Below, piece after piece: positions 46,044 to 58,688 of a stretch of 64,000 nucleotides of DNA. The notes beneath the pieces were generated by a model. The model saw only the letters and a list, made by a program, of their open reading frames with translations. It made no database searches and had not been told where the DNA came from. Made by a program: the position numbers and the translations under genes. How positions within the stretch are numbered: position 1 is the first letter of the stretch; every line of letters starts with the position of its first letter. The stretch spans positions 39,238,527-39,302,526 of the forward strand of contig CM055104.1 in assembly GCA_029204225.1 (NCBI GenBank), read 5' to 3'. Source of the DNA: Diphasiastrum complanatum. Taxonomy: Eukaryota; Streptophyta; Lycopodiopsida; Lycopodiales; Lycopodiaceae.

Positions 46044-48588
46044 GTAAACTATGAAAATTTCTGTTCATATAGTGTACATGATTGACTGGCTAAATTTATC
46101 TCTTATGAACCCATCGAGCCTTACCAGAGCATTATTGATACAACCAGTAGTAGCCTTTTGAATGACTTCCTTGTTTCCAGTTAAAGTATGAGATTCGAAT
46201 TTGTAAACCATTGAATTCAAAGCTTTCAGATTATTGTCCATTGAACTAAAAAATTTGCTGATGAAGCTACTGCTAGGCATCTCTAATTGTCCAACATATT
46301 TGCTGAATGTGCAGGAAAGATTGAAACTGTCATTATACCAAAATGAGTTCTTAGTCAATTTGTGTCTCATGTTGATATCAATTCACACCTCCTCCTTCAA
46401 GGAAAGCAAAGAGGCAGTTTTCTAAAGCATGGATTAGTTAGTGACATACAGTAATAAGCATCAAACTTTGATCTTAATTGTAGCATCCACAAGGCTGCTA
46501 GATACAATGGACTTAAGGATTCGCATCAAATAAGACGTTTTTTCACCCGTACGTGGTTTCCATGAGTTGTTTCTAGACTGCATTTTATGAATCTACCTGT
46601 ATCTATCGGCTCTAGTCTCTGTCAGAATTTACCAGTTATTATGGGTCGAAGAAGAAGAAGGTTGTGCTTGTGTCCATCCTGAGCTAAGGCAAAGAAATCT
46701 TGAGTTTTCCAACTCCAGCTGTAAGCTGTGTGACAATATATATCTTGACATATCATGGGAGCTCAATAGTACCCTCAGCTGTACGTTGTAGAAAATTCTT
46801 ATCAAAGAGTCAGCTAGTAGACCATCCTATACTTGTCAAATGAGCTACAAAAGTATGAAAATGCATAAATGTCACCCTGTGGAAGGTCCACAAGAAACAC
46901 CAAAGACATCAAAAAGTGTGAGATCAACGCATTCAAGTCACTTGAAAACCCTGCTGTCCTAAAAGCATTGTCCAAAAGAGTGCATGCCAAAAATATTGTG
47001 ATCCCTCAGGCCCTTGGAGCCACCAAGTACTTTTATTCTCTAGGGTGAGCTGATTGATCAGAGATCACAGACTCTAACTTTACTAGTGGTGTGACAATGG
47101 CTAAAACGAAGTGATGCAAAATTGGAGCCTCGACAAATGTTCTCAGTAACCGCATAGTTACCCAAAACAGGCTGAAACATTCTGCCTTGCAAATTAGGCA
47201 TTTGTTGTAGACATTAGTAGGGGGGTAATTGATGTATCTAGGATATCGCACTTCGTAGGAGCATTGTGAAACTGTAACTAGAAGCACGAAGTCTCTCATG
47301 CAACTAGAGATCCTTTCCTCAATCTAGTCATAGGTTTTGGTCGCCTATCATAGATATTCCCTAAGAACTATAACAATTATGAGGATGCTATTATGGAAAT
47401 ATTTGTGAACATTATTACTTGGGCTCGGACCCTCTCATTTATTAATTTATAAGGCCATGTGTTTAGTGTGATCCTATTATTTTGTACCTTTTAGAAACAT
47501 GCAACATCAGTTGGACAAGGTGTTATCAGCCCTATTCTGATAGTTCTTAAAAGGTTTTCTTAAATACCTCTAGAGCAGTAGTCACAAACCATGAACCTCA
47601 ATTGAAGTAGATTTTTTTTATTTCTTTAAATAGACATGCTTTATCATTTGAGCCATCTACAGCATGTGGAACCATAGCAAGAGATGCATGCAATTATAAC
47701 TGATCCCTGAGCCATATAACCAACAAGAGTATATGAATGATCCTCTGCCTAGATCATGCGCAACGCATTCATCAACCTATTGTCATATTGAAGCATTTCT
47801 TTGTTTGGCTGGCCCCTTCTACTATTATGTGCCTAATTATCAAACTCATCACAATGTCCCACAAATTTGCTAGTCTCTGCATGTAACCTCTACTACCAGT
47901 GGAACATCATGTGAACCAGCTAGAACCTCCACTGCAACTAGAATTTCTGCTGCAACTAGATCATATCCAAGAATCTCCTCACCAAGATCTTGTGACCCAT
48001 GTGTTGCATCTAGATCCTATATAAGAATCTCATCTCCAATACTATATTCCATAATTGTACGCATACCCCCATTGGGTACGTACTATGTTAGAGAGTGAGT
48101 CATATGGTTGGCAACAACTCGGTTCCTGTAATGGGAGCAATTATGTGGTGGAGCTGTATTTGCCTTCTCCACTAACTTAAGGTGTTGGTGTCCTCACTTT
48201 GATTTCTAGACGATTTCGATGAAAGGATGGTGCATGAGCATGTGTGTGGATTCATGGCTATGCATGTGCAAGTATTACTATGCCTTGTGTTTGTCAATGG
48301 ATTCTAACAGACATACATCTGTGGTTGGGTGATAAATGCGAAGCATATGATTGCATTATTTGTTACAATTTCATAACTCATCATCAATTTTGTGGTGGAA
48401 TCTAAATTTCTATGAATCGTCGTGACTGTTACTAGTTAATAGCTACTTTGTAGCAAGCAATGAGCAGTGAGCACTAAGGAGTGAGTACCAAATATTAAAT
48501 AGTTAGAAGTTTTGCAGTCTTAGTACTTCCAACTCTACACCTTGGTATTAGATGATATGTCATACATGACAATTGTTCAGCTTCCAAT

Positions 48589-48819
48589 CATAGTTGCATC
48601 GAACCGTGATTCGAAGCGCCTATCGTGGCTCGAACCTTCGAACCGTTAGGGGCCGATTCGAACCAGAAACCGGCTCAAACTGATTCGAACCGTTTTTTGG
48701 CCCCTCAACCAAAAAAACAAAGACAAAAAGAAAACGGTTCGAACCTTTTCCCAATTTGAACCTAGCTAGCCGGTTTGAATCGGGATGAATCGGCCGATTC
48801 GAATCGGCATGTAACCTTG
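48589..48819. mobile_element. H3: 231-bp hAT MITE
   Basis: One end is CATAGTTGCATCG, the other (inverse) CAAGGTTACATGC, an imperfect inverted pair. The perfect 8-bp duplication CTTCCAAT lies at 48581-48588 and 48820-48827. The interior is full of TTCGAACC and GATTCGAATC palindromes. Confidence 0.85.
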
Positions 48820-49323
48820 CTTCCAATAGATTATAGTTTGTAGAACTTAGGTCTCAAACTTTTACGCTTTCTAAATCGATGATAAATCCTAAGATTGAGC
48901 ATTGATGTCAATATGTATAATCATGGACTAGATTTTCAGTTTAGAGTTCAAGATTCAAGATCTAGGTAATTGTCATTGCATGGTGGCAATGTTGTGTGCA
49001 ACCTAAACCCTAAGCTGACCCCCCTTTTTTTGCAAAACATACTCACCTTTAATCTAGCTAATTCTTCCATTTGATTTTTAAGCCTGAAGGCACCCTCTTT
49101 GGCAAATTGATACATCCAGGGACTCTGAAGGTTACTCTATTGAATATGAGGTTATATGCACCTTGAGCTGGTTCTATAGATCAATGAGGCCTCATGGTTC
49201 CTTGAAAAATGGTATCTCCAAGAAAATCGAAAGCTAAGTGATGTGTTCAATGTGCAGCCTCGTGTATTGCCATTAACATAACATATTTCCTGTGTGTGGT
49301 GGGTAATATAAAGAGAACATTCG

Positions 49324-49710
49324 TTACAAGCTAAGATTCACTAGCTATGCTAGAAAGCAGGACTTAAGCTAAAAAGCAAGAAGAGAGAATGCTTAAGGAG
49401 GCTAAAGAGGAGCAATCATCATTAACTGAATAAAGGAATACAATGCCGCCCTATATATACCCTCTCCCTGAATCAAATAGAGGATTCAAAAAAGGGAGGG
49501 AATAGGATTTGGAGGGAAAATAGTGCGCCCTCCCAATAGGAGGACCCCCACTCCAAATCAACGTGACCAAGTCCTAAAAATATGACCAAATAGGGCCCAG
49601 GGCCAGTATGTGAATAAAAGGGGCCCTTAGGCCTGCTTATGCATAATAACGAATAAAAGAATGGACGTGGTGAATGTAATGAGCCAAGTCCATAACTATT
49701 CCTGCCAGCA
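49324..49710 (-). repeat. G3 3' LTR
   Basis: TTACAAGCTAAG...CCTGCCAGCA; the polypurine tract GGTGGAGGGC lies next to it on the - strand (about 49721-49730). Confidence 0.8.
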
Positions 49711-49899
49711 GAAAAACAAAGCCCTCCACCGGTTAGCAAGCATAATGACTATCTAAAACAATAATGTAAGCTTGCTAAATACTGAAAAATCACGAACTAA
49801 TGGAAATACTGATGGAGAGGACATAAGTCGTCACAACAGATACCCCAAAAGTATCATAACTCCAAATACTACAACAAAACAAAAAAAAGAATAGTCATA

Positions 49900-50462
49900 G
49901 CTAGCCGAATCATGAAGTAGAGCGAACATCTGCAATGACATCTGTAGTAGAGAAAAGAACTAAAGCCATGAGGACTCGAGCCTGATCTGCCAATAATGGT
50001 GTATGATAAAAGACATGAATAGGCTCCCAAGTGGCCTCCTCAAGAGGACGACCATCCCACTGTACTAAACGTGAACCTGCCTGCGACGTCGACTATGCTG
50101 AAGGCGAACCTGATGGATGGCAACTGGCAAAAAAAGGAACAGTTCTGGCTCTGTAGGAAATGTGAGATCGCGAGGAGCATCATCCTCAATGGCAGCTCGT
50201 AAAAGGCTAACATGAAATATATCACAGGCTCGTGTAGAATCAGGCAACTATAATTGGTATGTAACAGGGCTCATATCACCAACCTGAAACTCAACATGAC
50301 GGCGATGACGATCAACAGAAGTTTGATAGCGCTATTGAACATGCTGTAAGTGAGTAGTAGCCCTGCAATAAGCTCGCGAGCACCTGATAAAAAAGAGGCA
50401 ATGGTAACTGGTGTATCATCAGGAGGAAGAGGCACCCCTGGCAAAAGTGGAGCATACCCATG
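49900..50462 (-). pseudogene. G3 integrase C-terminal part (3' of the Y insertion)
   Basis: Continues G3 after Y: GYAPLLPGVPLPPDDTPVTI, then ACDIFHVSLLRAAIEDDAPR and PELFLFLPVAIHQVRLQHSR, then a decayed chromodomain-like end. The same order is seen in G1 at 8430-9060. Several frameshifts. Confidence 0.8.
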
Positions 50463-50820
50463 TGTAATAGATCCTAACACCACAGTAGGGCAAACACTAA
50501 CTGATCCACCCAACCTTGCCTACTCCCTGATATAGAGTAAGCCCCTCCTAGCCCAGTGTGAGGACTGGTAGCATGCAACTGCCAAGTGTCGGCCACGTGG
50601 CACTGACGTGGCCGACTGCACGTCGGGACCCAACTGGGGGCCCTATCCTGCTGACAGGGTCCCTAGGCTGTGTTAGGCCCGCCATGGCTATGGACCGTGC
50701 TGGGGCACACTACTCACACTGTCTTGCCCTGTTGGTCATGTATGCTGGACACGACCCTGACTGTGGTATCTGACCTATCTGTGTTCTCTAGGGTTCGGCA
50801 CTGGTTACGAGCTCGTAACA
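50463..50820 (-). repeat. Y 3' LTR
   Basis: TGTAATAGAT...GAGCTCGTAACA on the + strand. It differs from the other LTR only near 50742-50744 (TATGCTGG against TACGTTGG). Confidence 0.97.
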
Positions 50821-50833
50821 CTCCCTCCCCCTT
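50821..50833 (-). promoter_or_regulatory. Y polypurine tract
   Basis: - strand AAGGGGGAGGGAG directly against the 3' LTR: primer for second-strand synthesis. It overlaps the stop codon end of the Gag-Pol frame. Confidence 0.9.
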
Positions 50834-53800
50834 AAGAACCGTCTTGGTCCTCTAAGACAAAGTCTGGAAAAATCTTGCGAAGGACGTTGCCTCTTTCCCA
50901 AGTGGCATTCTCAACAGGCTGATCATTCCACTTAACCAGATATTCTCGGTATAGAGTATGACGAGTCTGCGTCTCTCTACTATCAAGAATCTCCTCTGGT
51001 TCATGTGGAGGTTGTTGAGGATCCAATGGGAGAACTAGAACACTGTCCCCTACCAGATTATCTGATCTGGTTAAGGCTTTTCGTAACTGACTTACATGAA
51101 AAACTGGAAAAACCTTACTGCTGTGTGGGAGTTCTAGTTCATAGGTGACCTCGCCTAGTCTCCTACTGATGGTAAAGGGACCACAATACCTTGGAGACAA
51201 CTTAGCACACATTCCTGATTTGAGGGTTTTAGAGTCAACTGGGACTCTCAAGTAGACTCTCTCACCAGTGGAGAACTGCACATCCCGTCTGTGTCGATCC
51301 TGGGATTGTCTAATGCTACGCTTAGCATGTTCTATCATCTGGTTTAGGTCTTCTAAAAAGTTTCTGGCTGCTTCAACTTTTTCTTGTTTAAACCCTATAG
51401 CTGTGGGTGAGCGTGGCTGAAAACCGTACATCAGCATAAATGGGCTGTATCCCGTAGCTGAATGTTTGGTACTGTTGTAAGCAAACTCTAATATCGAGAG
51501 ATACTCCTCCCAATTTGTCTGCCTCTTGCTGACGTATGCACGAAGCATATCCTCCAGCACTTGATTTACCCTTTCTGTTTGACCGTCCGTCTGTGGATGG
51601 TCGGTGGTACTCATATTAAGTTTAGTATGGAGATGATGGAATACTGCCTTCCAAAAATTTCCAGTAAACTTACTGTCCCGGTCGCTGACTATGCCGGAAG
51701 GTAGACCGTACAATTTAAATAGCCCGTCTACAAACAACCTCGCTAACTCTGGAGCTCTAACGGTTGTTTTGGTCGGAATAAAATGAGCCATTTTGGTCAG
51801 ACGGTCAACTGTGACCCATATAGCGTCATTACCCTTTTGGGTTTTAGGCAGGCCTACTATAAAATCCATGGAGATACTCTCCCATTTACCAGCTGGTATT
51901 TCTAAGGGATGCAACAACCCTCCTGCCTTTAAACGCTCTGCTTTATTTACTTGACATTTCTGGCAACTGGTTACATACTGGTGGACGTCCCTTTTCATAC
52001 TGGGCCAGAAAAATTGCCTACGAAGAAGCTCATAGGTCTTCTGTATGCCTGGGTGTCCCGCGCTAGGATTGTCATGACATTCATATAGGACCTGCTGCCT
52101 ATAATCCTCTGAATTGGGGACACATACTCTATCTCTATAGAGCAAGTACTCATCCTGAATGGAATACTGTTTCCATTTGAATCCTTGAGTCAACTGACCC
52201 TCAACCACTGGGGTTTGCTTGGGTAATACAGGCTCAGAATCCTCAACATCATCTGATGACGTATACTCGGACTCATCATCATCCTCAACGGAAGCTGCCG
52301 TATTCTTGGATGAACTGGCACCAGCCCCGGGAACTGGTTCTGGAGTCTGTAACTGTCTGTTCTGGACTGAGTTCCAGATAATAGAGAAGAATGCATCATG
52401 CTGGCATTTCCCTCTCAAGGACTCGAGTAACTCATTACGAATCTGAGTAAAACTCAGCTCGTTTATCATAGGCATTCTGCTAAGGGCATCTGCTACTGTA
52501 TTGAATTTTCCACGCCTATATCTGATAGACATGTCAAACTCTTGCATCAACTCTGCCCAACGAGCTTTCCGACCTCTAAGCTCAGGTTGATTGCAAAGGT
52601 ATCTGAGACTCTCATGGTCTGTCAGGACCTCAAAGTTGGCACCATACAAATAATGCCTCCAAGTCTTAAGGGCATGGACTCTAGAAAAGAGTTCCTTTTC
52701 ATAGGCACTATACCTAGTCTGTGCTGGCTCGAGTTTTTTACTCTCGAACGCAACTGGTCGTCCACCCTGAGTTAGCACAGCGCCTACTGCAAAGTCGCTA
52801 GCATCTGTTTCGACCACAAATGGCTGATTGGGGTCGACGACTTTTAAGACTGGTGCGGTAGCTAAGGCTGTTTTGAGAGCATCAAAGCTCTCCTGTTGTG
52901 CAGACTCCCAAATGAACTCCTTTCCCTTCCCCTTAAGAAGATTTGTCATAGGGACTGCTATCTGAGCATATTCCTTGACAAATCGTCTGTAATATCCCGC
53001 CAGACCAAGAAAGATTTGAAGTTCCAAAATATTCTGAGGTCTCAGCCAACTGAGTATGGCTTTAACCTTATTTGGGTCCATCTTAATCCCATCTGAAGAG
53101 ATAATGTGACCCAAATATGCTACTTCTTCAACGAAGAATTCACACTTGGATTGTTTAGCATAAAGCTTATGCTTTCTGAGCAGTCGAAACACCTTTCTGA
53201 GGTGTTTTAGATGCTCCTTCCTGGTTTTGCTGTAAACGAGGATGTCATCTAAAAATACGACTACAAATTTACCCAAGTATGGTCTGAGGACACTGTTCAT
53301 CAAGGTCATAAAGGTAGCTGGAGCATTTGTGAGCCCAAATGGCATCACCTTAAACTCATAATGACCGTGACGAGTCCTAAAAGCTGTTTTCGAGACATCT
53401 TCCGATTTTATACGGACTTGATGATATCCCGATCTGAGGTCTATTTTGCTGAAAAACTTAGCCCCGTCGAGTTGATCAAACAACTCGTCTGCCCGAGGCA
53501 TAGGGTATTTATTCTTAATTGTGACTTTATTGAGGGCTCTGTAATCTACGCAAAGACGCATAGACCCCTCCTTCTTTTTCACCAATAGGACTGGTGAGGC
53601 CCATGGTGAACTACTGGTCTGAATTTGGCCTTTCCCAAGATAGTCTGTTAACTGCCTAGTTATTTCTTCATCCTCTGTTCGGCTGACCCGATACGGAGGT
53701 TTAGAAACAGGTGCTGTACCTGGTACTAGGTTTATTACATGATCTACCTCTCTGCTAGGTGGTAAACCATGTGGCAAATCTTCAGGAAAAACATCTTTAA

Positions 53801-55589
53801 ATTTAGACAATAAAGTTTCTAATTTACTGATTTTCTGCTGAATAGAACTGGAAATAGAAACTTCAGGAATAAACTGAAAGTCACATAAGAATACCTGATG
53901 GTCTTCGTCTCCGATTAGCTGACAGAGCTCTGAACTGCAGACCATAGGGCTGTTGGGAACATCATGCTCCCCATGCAACTGGATCTCTCGGCCTTTATAC
54001 TGAAAGCTGAGGGTGTTCTCCTGATAGTTTCTGTGGAGGGAAGGTCCTAAACTGTAGAGCCAATCTCTCCCGAGAACAATGTCTGTTCGATCCAGGTGCA
54101 TTACTAGAAAGTTTATTTGATCTTGGTACCCCTGAATACCAAGATTTAACTTACTTACCATAGTTTCCCATATTTTTTTATCTTCACCCTTAGCTAATGA
54201 AACTATGTACCTATGCTGACTAGGTACTTCTGGTAGTTTAAGCTTTTTAACCAGGGTGTGGTTGATGAAATTATGGGTTGCCCCATCATCAACCATGACT
54301 CTTACTGACTGGTTACCAACTTTCCCATGCATACGTACTAGGTCATGCGGCCCAAAGCTGAAGGGTCTCGCTAGCATTGCAGAGGTCAGCTGGCAACAGT
54401 GTTCATGATCTTCATGATACACTTTGATCTCGGAAGCTGCCGAGTTACTGGGGAAACATACAGTCTGAACAAGATGAACTTGTTTTTTATCTTTTTTAGT
54501 GAAAGGCCCCTTGGGACACTGTCTGACTGTGTGTCCCTTGCCCATACACACAAAGCACAAACGTTCTTGTTTGGCTTTCTCAAAATCATCTGGTTTTAAG
54601 GGCTGTATGAGTGAAGGGCGTTTCTGAGGAGCTTCACCTTTAAATTTATCTTCTTTCTTTCTTTTTAAAAATTTCTTTTTAAATTGAAAGTCTTTCTGAG
54701 GAAGCTGCTCAGAAAGTGGTTGCTGTCTCGCTCTCTTCCTACCCACTGAATCATCATAGATTTGAGCATATCTGAGAGCTTGCTCAAGGGTAGTAGGCGA
54801 GTTTCTCTGGACCTCTACTTTATATTCATCTTTGAGGCCACGGACAAATCCCCTGATTTTTTGATAGTCATCCATATTTTTAATCTTTAAAATTGCCTCT
54901 CGATACTGCGAGATATATTGGATGAGGGACTTGTCCATTACTGTTCTTTCCCAGGCTTCCCAGGCTCTATCAAGTTCATTTTCTGGTAGAAATTCTCTTA
55001 GGAAAGCTTCTTCAAAAGCTTTCCATGACCGGGGAGTCTGCCCAGTCTCCTGGAGATTTAACCACCACTTATAGGCCATAGGCCCTAAAGAAAGACTGGC
55101 CTCAATTGCTTGCAAATGGTCAGGGGTCTGTTTAAGAGCATGAATGTTCTTCCATTTGCTGAGGAAGGTTTGTAGAATATCTGCATTTCTATCCTTCTCT
55201 TCCCCATTAAAAGTAGGAGGCTGTAAATCTTTAAAAACACTGGGGTGAGACCGTAAAGTCTCACCCGAAACTGATGGAAGTGGAGAAGGGGATAACTGAG
55301 AAGTGGAGGGAAGGCTTCCTTTCGCGGAACTCAAAATCAAGTTTTTGAGTTCAGCGAACGAGTCGTCCACACTGGACTTGAAATTGGCTAATGCCAGCTT
55401 CAGTTCATCCACCTCTGTTACCAATTGGAGGAACTGCTCCTTGGTAACCAGTTCGTCGAGTTCTTCGGCGAACTGTTCCTGTTCTTCTACTTCCATAGGT
55501 TCCTTCCCTTTTCTGTAAGCCAAGGCTTCTGTTTCAAGTTCGTCGAAGCCTCTCTCCTGGGGTTGATCAGGTCCCTGAGGAGTGGTCAT
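50832..55589 (-). CDS. Y Gag-Pol polyprotein, 1585 aa, intact
   Basis: One frame without stops or frameshifts. In order (approximate residues): coiled acidic N-terminus; gag domain 140-290 ([22 protein letters not shown]); zinc knuckle [14 protein letters not shown] at 345; protease [11 protein letters not shown] at 433; RT with [11 protein letters not shown] and catalytic [10 protein letters not shown] at 779; RNase [15 protein letters not shown] at 926 and [10 protein letters not shown]; integrase zinc region [12 protein letters not shown]...CQKCQ at 1170-1210; DDE core SMDFIVG 1238, SDRDSKF 1300, TDGQTER 1331; chromodomain [18 protein letters not shown] at about 1550. Gag and Pol in one frame is normal for plant chromoviruses. 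The chromodomain would steer integration toward heterochromatin. All catalytic residues I checked are present. Confidence 0.96.
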   Translation of the reverse strand: MTTPQGPDQPQERGFDELETEALAYRKGKEPMEVEEQEQFAEELDELVTKEQFLQLVTEVDELKLALANFKSSVDDSFAELKNLILSSAKGSLPSTSQLSPSPLPSVSGETLRSHPSVFKDLQPPTFNGEEKDRNADILQTFLSKWKNIHALKQTPDHLQAIEASLSLGPMAYKWWLNLQETGQTPRSWKAFEEAFLREFLPENELDRAWEAWERTVMDKSLIQYISQYREAILKIKNMDDYQKIRGFVRGLKDEYKVEVQRNSPTTLEQALRYAQIYDDSVGRKRARQQPLSEQLPQKDFQFKKKFLKRKKEDKFKGEAPQKRPSLIQPLKPDDFEKAKQERLCFVCMGKGHTVRQCPKGPFTKKDKKQVHLVQTVCFPSNSAASEIKVYHEDHEHCCQLTSAMLARPFSFGPHDLVRMHGKVGNQSVRVMVDDGATHNFINHTLVKKLKLPEVPSQHRYIVSLAKGEDKKIWETMVSKLNLGIQGYQDQINFLVMHLDRTDIVLGRDWLYSLGPSLHRNYQENTLSFQYKGREIQLHGEHDVPNSPMVCSSELCQLIGDEDHQVFLCDFQFIPEVSISSSIQQKISKLETLLSKFKDVFPEDLPHGLPPSREVDHVINLVPGTAPVSKPPYRVSRTEDEEITRQLTDYLGKGQIQTSSSPWASPVLLVKKKEGSMRLCVDYRALNKVTIKNKYPMPRADELFDQLDGAKFFSKIDLRSGYHQVRIKSEDVSKTAFRTRHGHYEFKVMPFGLTNAPATFMTLMNSVLRPYLGKFVVVFLDDILVYSKTRKEHLKHLRKVFRLLRKHKLYAKQSKCEFFVEEVAYLGHIISSDGIKMDPNKVKAILSWLRPQNILELQIFLGLAGYYRRFVKEYAQIAVPMTNLLKGKGKEFIWESAQQESFDALKTALATAPVLKVVDPNQPFVVETDASDFAVGAVLTQGGRPVAFESKKLEPAQTRYSAYEKELFSRVHALKTWRHYLYGANFEVLTDHESLRYLCNQPELRGRKARWAELMQEFDMSIRYRRGKFNTVADALSRMPMINELSFTQIRNELLESLRGKCQHDAFFSIIWNSVQNRQLQTPEPVPGAGASSSKNTAASVEDDDESEYTSSDDVEDSEPVLPKQTPVVEGQLTQGFKWKQYSIQDEYLLYRDRVCVPNSEDYRQQVLYECHDNPSAGHPGIQKTYELLRRQFFWPSMKRDVHQYVTSCQKCQVNKAERLKAGGLLHPLEIPAGKWESISMDFIVGLPKTQKGNDAIWVTVDRLTKMAHFIPTKTTVRAPELARLFVDGLFKLYGLPSGIVSDRDSKFTGNFWKAVFHHLHTKLNMSTTDHPQTDGQTERVNQVLEDMLRAYVSKRQTNWEEYLSILEFAYNSTKHSATGYSPFMLMYGFQPRSPTAIGFKQEKVEAARNFLEDLNQMIEHAKRSIRQSQDRHRRDVQFSTGERVYLRVPVDSKTLKSGMCAKLSPRYCGPFTISRRLGEVTYELELPHSSKVFPVFHVSQLRKALTRSDNLVGDSVLVLPLDPQQPPHEPEEILDSRETQTRHTLYREYLVKWNDQPVENATWERGNVLRKIFPDFVLEDQDGS

Positions 55590-56378
55590 CTTCGAAACTG
55601 AAAGAGAGCTACCTTAACTTCTGAAGGAAAAAAGTCTAAAAGACTAATTTACAACTGTACAAGGGAAAGGAAAGATGACTTAGCTGTTTCTGAGGACTGT
55701 ACTTCCAAAGAAAGAATGAAGAGGAACCCTTTCAGCTCTTTTCCCCAAGATTTCAGACCTGCTGTTCCGAAAAATGCCAGTTTGAGGCTTCAAAACGGTA
55801 CTAAATTTCCCGGTTTTTTGAGGATAGTAGCTCGCTGGTCTGATTGCAATCCAACTTGTCCACAAAAAGGCAAATCTGAAGTCCAAAAACCCTTCTGAGT
55901 TCTGAAATTTCAGAAGTCTCCTACTCGCTGATCTGGTAGGAATCCTCTTGCTCCAAATCTCTGACGTTGGGGCCCAAAAACTTGTTGAAAAACCAGATTT
56001 TCAGAAGCACTGGCAGCGCTGGCCCTGCTCCTCTTTTTTGGCTTCCAACTCGCTGAGAACCAGTAACTTTTTCCCTGGAAATCGGATGTAGGTCTCTGAC
56101 TGTACAGCGATGGAGGTGCTGGCTTCTTCCTACTCTAATTTCGCTGGGAAAACTATAGAGAATCCTCTGAACTCAGTGAGAAACAGCTGTTTTTTCAGCG
56201 AGTTACCTACACTTGGAATCTAACTCCTTGCTACTGTGATTTCTCAGTGGAAATCAGAAGTTTGAAGGCTGCTCCTACAGCGATCCTCCTCCTCTATTCC
56301 TCTCTGAGAATCTGAGAAACACTTCCTATCTTCTGATAGCTTTCTCTACTGCTGTCCTAAACTCCCTAGGATGGAGAT
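55590..56378 (-). promoter_or_regulatory. Y 5' leader
   Basis: 789 bp without a gene between LTR/primer site and the Gag-Pol ATG. CTCGCTG or a near copy occurs several times (about 55830, 55924, 56049). Confidence 0.75.
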
Positions 56379-56391
56379 GGCTCTGATACCA
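56379..56391 (-). promoter_or_regulatory. Y tRNA-iMet primer binding site
   Basis: GGCTCTGATACCA on the + strand (element sense TGGTATCAGAGCC), one base from the LTR. Confidence 0.95.
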
Positions 56392-56392
56392 G

Positions 56393-56750
56393 TGTAATAG
56401 ATCCTAACACCACAGTAGGGCAAACACTAACTGATCCACCCAACCTTGCCTACTCCCTGATATAGAGTAAGCCCCTCCTAGCCCAGTGTGAGGACTGGTA
56501 GCATGCAACTGCCAAGTGTCGGCCACGTGGCACTGACGTGGCCGACTGCACGTCGGGACCCAACTGGGGGCCCTATCCTGCTGACAGGGTCCCTAGGCTG
56601 TGTTAGGCCCGCCATGGCTATGGACCGTGCTGGGGCACACTACTCACACTGTCTTGCCCTGTTGGTCATGTACGTTGGACACGACCCTGACTGTGGTATC
56701 TGACCTATCTGTGTTCTCTAGGGTTCGGCACTGGTTACGAGCTCGTAACA
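56393..56750 (-). repeat. Y 5' LTR
   Basis: TGTAATAGAT...GAGCTCGTAACA, 358 bp, then CCATG. Confidence 0.97.
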
Positions 56751-56755
56751 CCATG

Positions 56756-57427
56756 AGCCAATAAGAAAGGTGAAACTCCAGTGCTGGTACTAACAAAGCT
56801 ATTATAGCTATACTCTGCCAAACATAAATGTTGATCCCAATCCTTCCCTGAAGGAGAAACAAAATATCGAAGAGAATCCTCAAGGATCCGATTAAGGCCC
56901 TCAGTCTGCCCATCAGCAGTAGAATGATAAGCAGTACCCATCAAAAGCTGAGGAAGAGGACCCATGGATGGAGTAGGAGGATCGGCAATTGATGTACTCT
57001 GAATGATAAGAAGAGCTGGACCCTGAGCCTTTGGCAGGCTACGCATAAACTGCTTCCCAATAACCAACTGATAGTCACCCTGAGAATCAATACTGGAAAG
57101 TAAATGATGTCGACCAGCATGTGTAAAAGACAGTGTCTGCTGAGAAAGATCCACAGCAACAGTACCAAGTGAAGAAAACCAATCTGCACCAAGAGTAATG
57201 TCATAGCGCTCCAGAAGAATAATATAGAAATCTGCATGTCCAGAGAAGTCATCAATGCTATAGTCCAAGCCCTGAAACATCTGAGAGCTGATAAAAGAAT
57301 GTGAGCTAGCAACCTCGACACTGAGAGACTGTGTAGCAGAAATAGGTGTAGCACGAATCCTGGTGGAAATGTAACTGCTAATAAATGAATGTGTACTGCC
57401 AGTAGCCACCAAAGCGATATACTTCAA
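56756..57427 (-). pseudogene. G3 protease fused to the integrase core by internal deletion
   Basis: Open frame: IALVATGSTHSFISS (catalytic Asp changed to Ala), DITLGADWFSSLG, YQLVIGKQFMRSLPKAQ, then SMGPLPQ joined directly to LLMGTAYHSTADGQTEGLNR and CLAEYSYNSFVSTSTGVSPF. In G1 these two points are about 2 kb apart, with RT, RNase H and most of integrase between. The join is near 56942-56948. The frame is broken by Y at LLAHG. Confidence 0.9.
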
Positions 57428-58688
57428 TATACTCTCGCCCTAAAATGCGGACACGTAAGCGGATAGAACGAGGACCAGGACGCCCAGCCCAAGTAGCATA
57501 AGCAAGCTGTGCATGGCAAGCGGCGGAAGCAGGATCATCAGGAACCGGGTTAGTCGGCTCATCAACAGAATGTGGGTCAGGAGTATCAAGAATCTGGATA
57601 TAAACATCAGAATCATCAGGAGTAAGAGCCTCATGGTAAAAAACAGCGGTAGGAGGACCAGGAGACTGTCGGCAATCACGGGCTAGATGATCTGGACTCT
57701 TACAGTGATAACAGAGGCGCTTCTGCTGAATCTCAGCGAACTCTGCGGCTGAATAACGTCGAACAAAGGCAGGACGGGGTGTAGGAGGGCGAGGAGGAAC
57801 GGTAGTAGAAGAATCCAAAGTAGGAGAAGCAGTGGAATGAGAGCGAGAAAAACTAGAAGAAGTGGATAAATCAGGATACTAATGCTGCAAGGTAGTAGCC
57901 AAGGAGATAGCATCTGAGAGAGTTGGAGGCGGAAAAGATGAGACATCATATCGTAAGGAGCCTCTAAGACCGGCAATAAAACGTGAAATAAGCTCTATAG
58001 GATGAAGATCAGTAAAAAGGTAGGAAAGCTCAGTAAACTGATCAATATAAGCAGTCAAATCACTAGTATGGCGAAGGCTACGAAACAGATCACGCTGGCG
58101 AACCAACCACTGTGGGTCAATCATAGCCATACGAAGATCAGGACGAAAAGTAGGCCATATATGTAACCCCTCACAAGTAGGCTCAGAGCGATAGACACGC
58201 CACCAAGTCTGAGATCGACCATCTAAGTGTAATGCAGCCAACTGCACTTTCTGGGTGTCAGTCTTGGGATACATAAGAAAATAGGTCTCTAATTTAGAGA
58301 ACCAATTTTCCAAGATATTCCCGTCAGACGAACCAGAATAAGTAGTAAGCTGGATGCGATCACGAAAATCACGAGCAAAATGGGGCTCAGGATTACCTGA
58401 AAAAGTAGGAGAAGGAAATCCTGATGGTGCGGAGGGAAATCCAGGTGGTGGTACAGAAGACCCGAAAGGAGACCCATAAGGACTAGCACTATATGAAGGG
58501 AGACCAAACGTACTACCAGAAGCACCTCCTGAAGATGGAGATGGAGCAGGAGCATGCGTACTCAAAATAGGAAATAAAGGTGCTTTACTAGGACGATGAA
58601 GAATGTCTGGGGGGGTGGTATCCCCTCGTGGTAGTATAGTCTCAAGGCTGGAAAGAACACGATCAACACGCCTCTCAAGATGATCCAT
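57378..58688 (-). pseudogene. G3 gag and nucleocapsid
   Basis: Starts MDHLERRVDRVLSSLE (58688). Gag domain has ENWFSKLETYFLMYPKTD, RSQTWWRVYRS and FIAGLRGSLRYDVSSF. A stop (TAG) lies near 57877, then a proline-rich stretch, zinc knuckle CYHCKSPDHLARDC (about 57680-57720) and a frameshift near 57420 into protease. Confidence 0.85.

Larger units (their letters stand above)
50463..56750 (-). mobile_element. Y: complete young Ty3/gypsy chromovirus (6288 bp)
   Basis: Both LTRs are 358 bp. The 5-bp target duplication CCATG lies at 50458-50462 and 56751-56755. tRNA-iMet primer site, polypurine tract and one uninterrupted Gag-Pol frame are present. Inserted in the integrase region of G3 after codons for LLAHG. 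Two LTR differences in 358 bp point to insertion within roughly the last few hundred thousand years, if a rice-like rate applies. Confidence 0.97.

Noticed and set aside
46044..48580. Possible old element in the 5' part of the second giant intron
   Set aside because: No motif, terminal repeat or target duplication could be found; left as plain intron.
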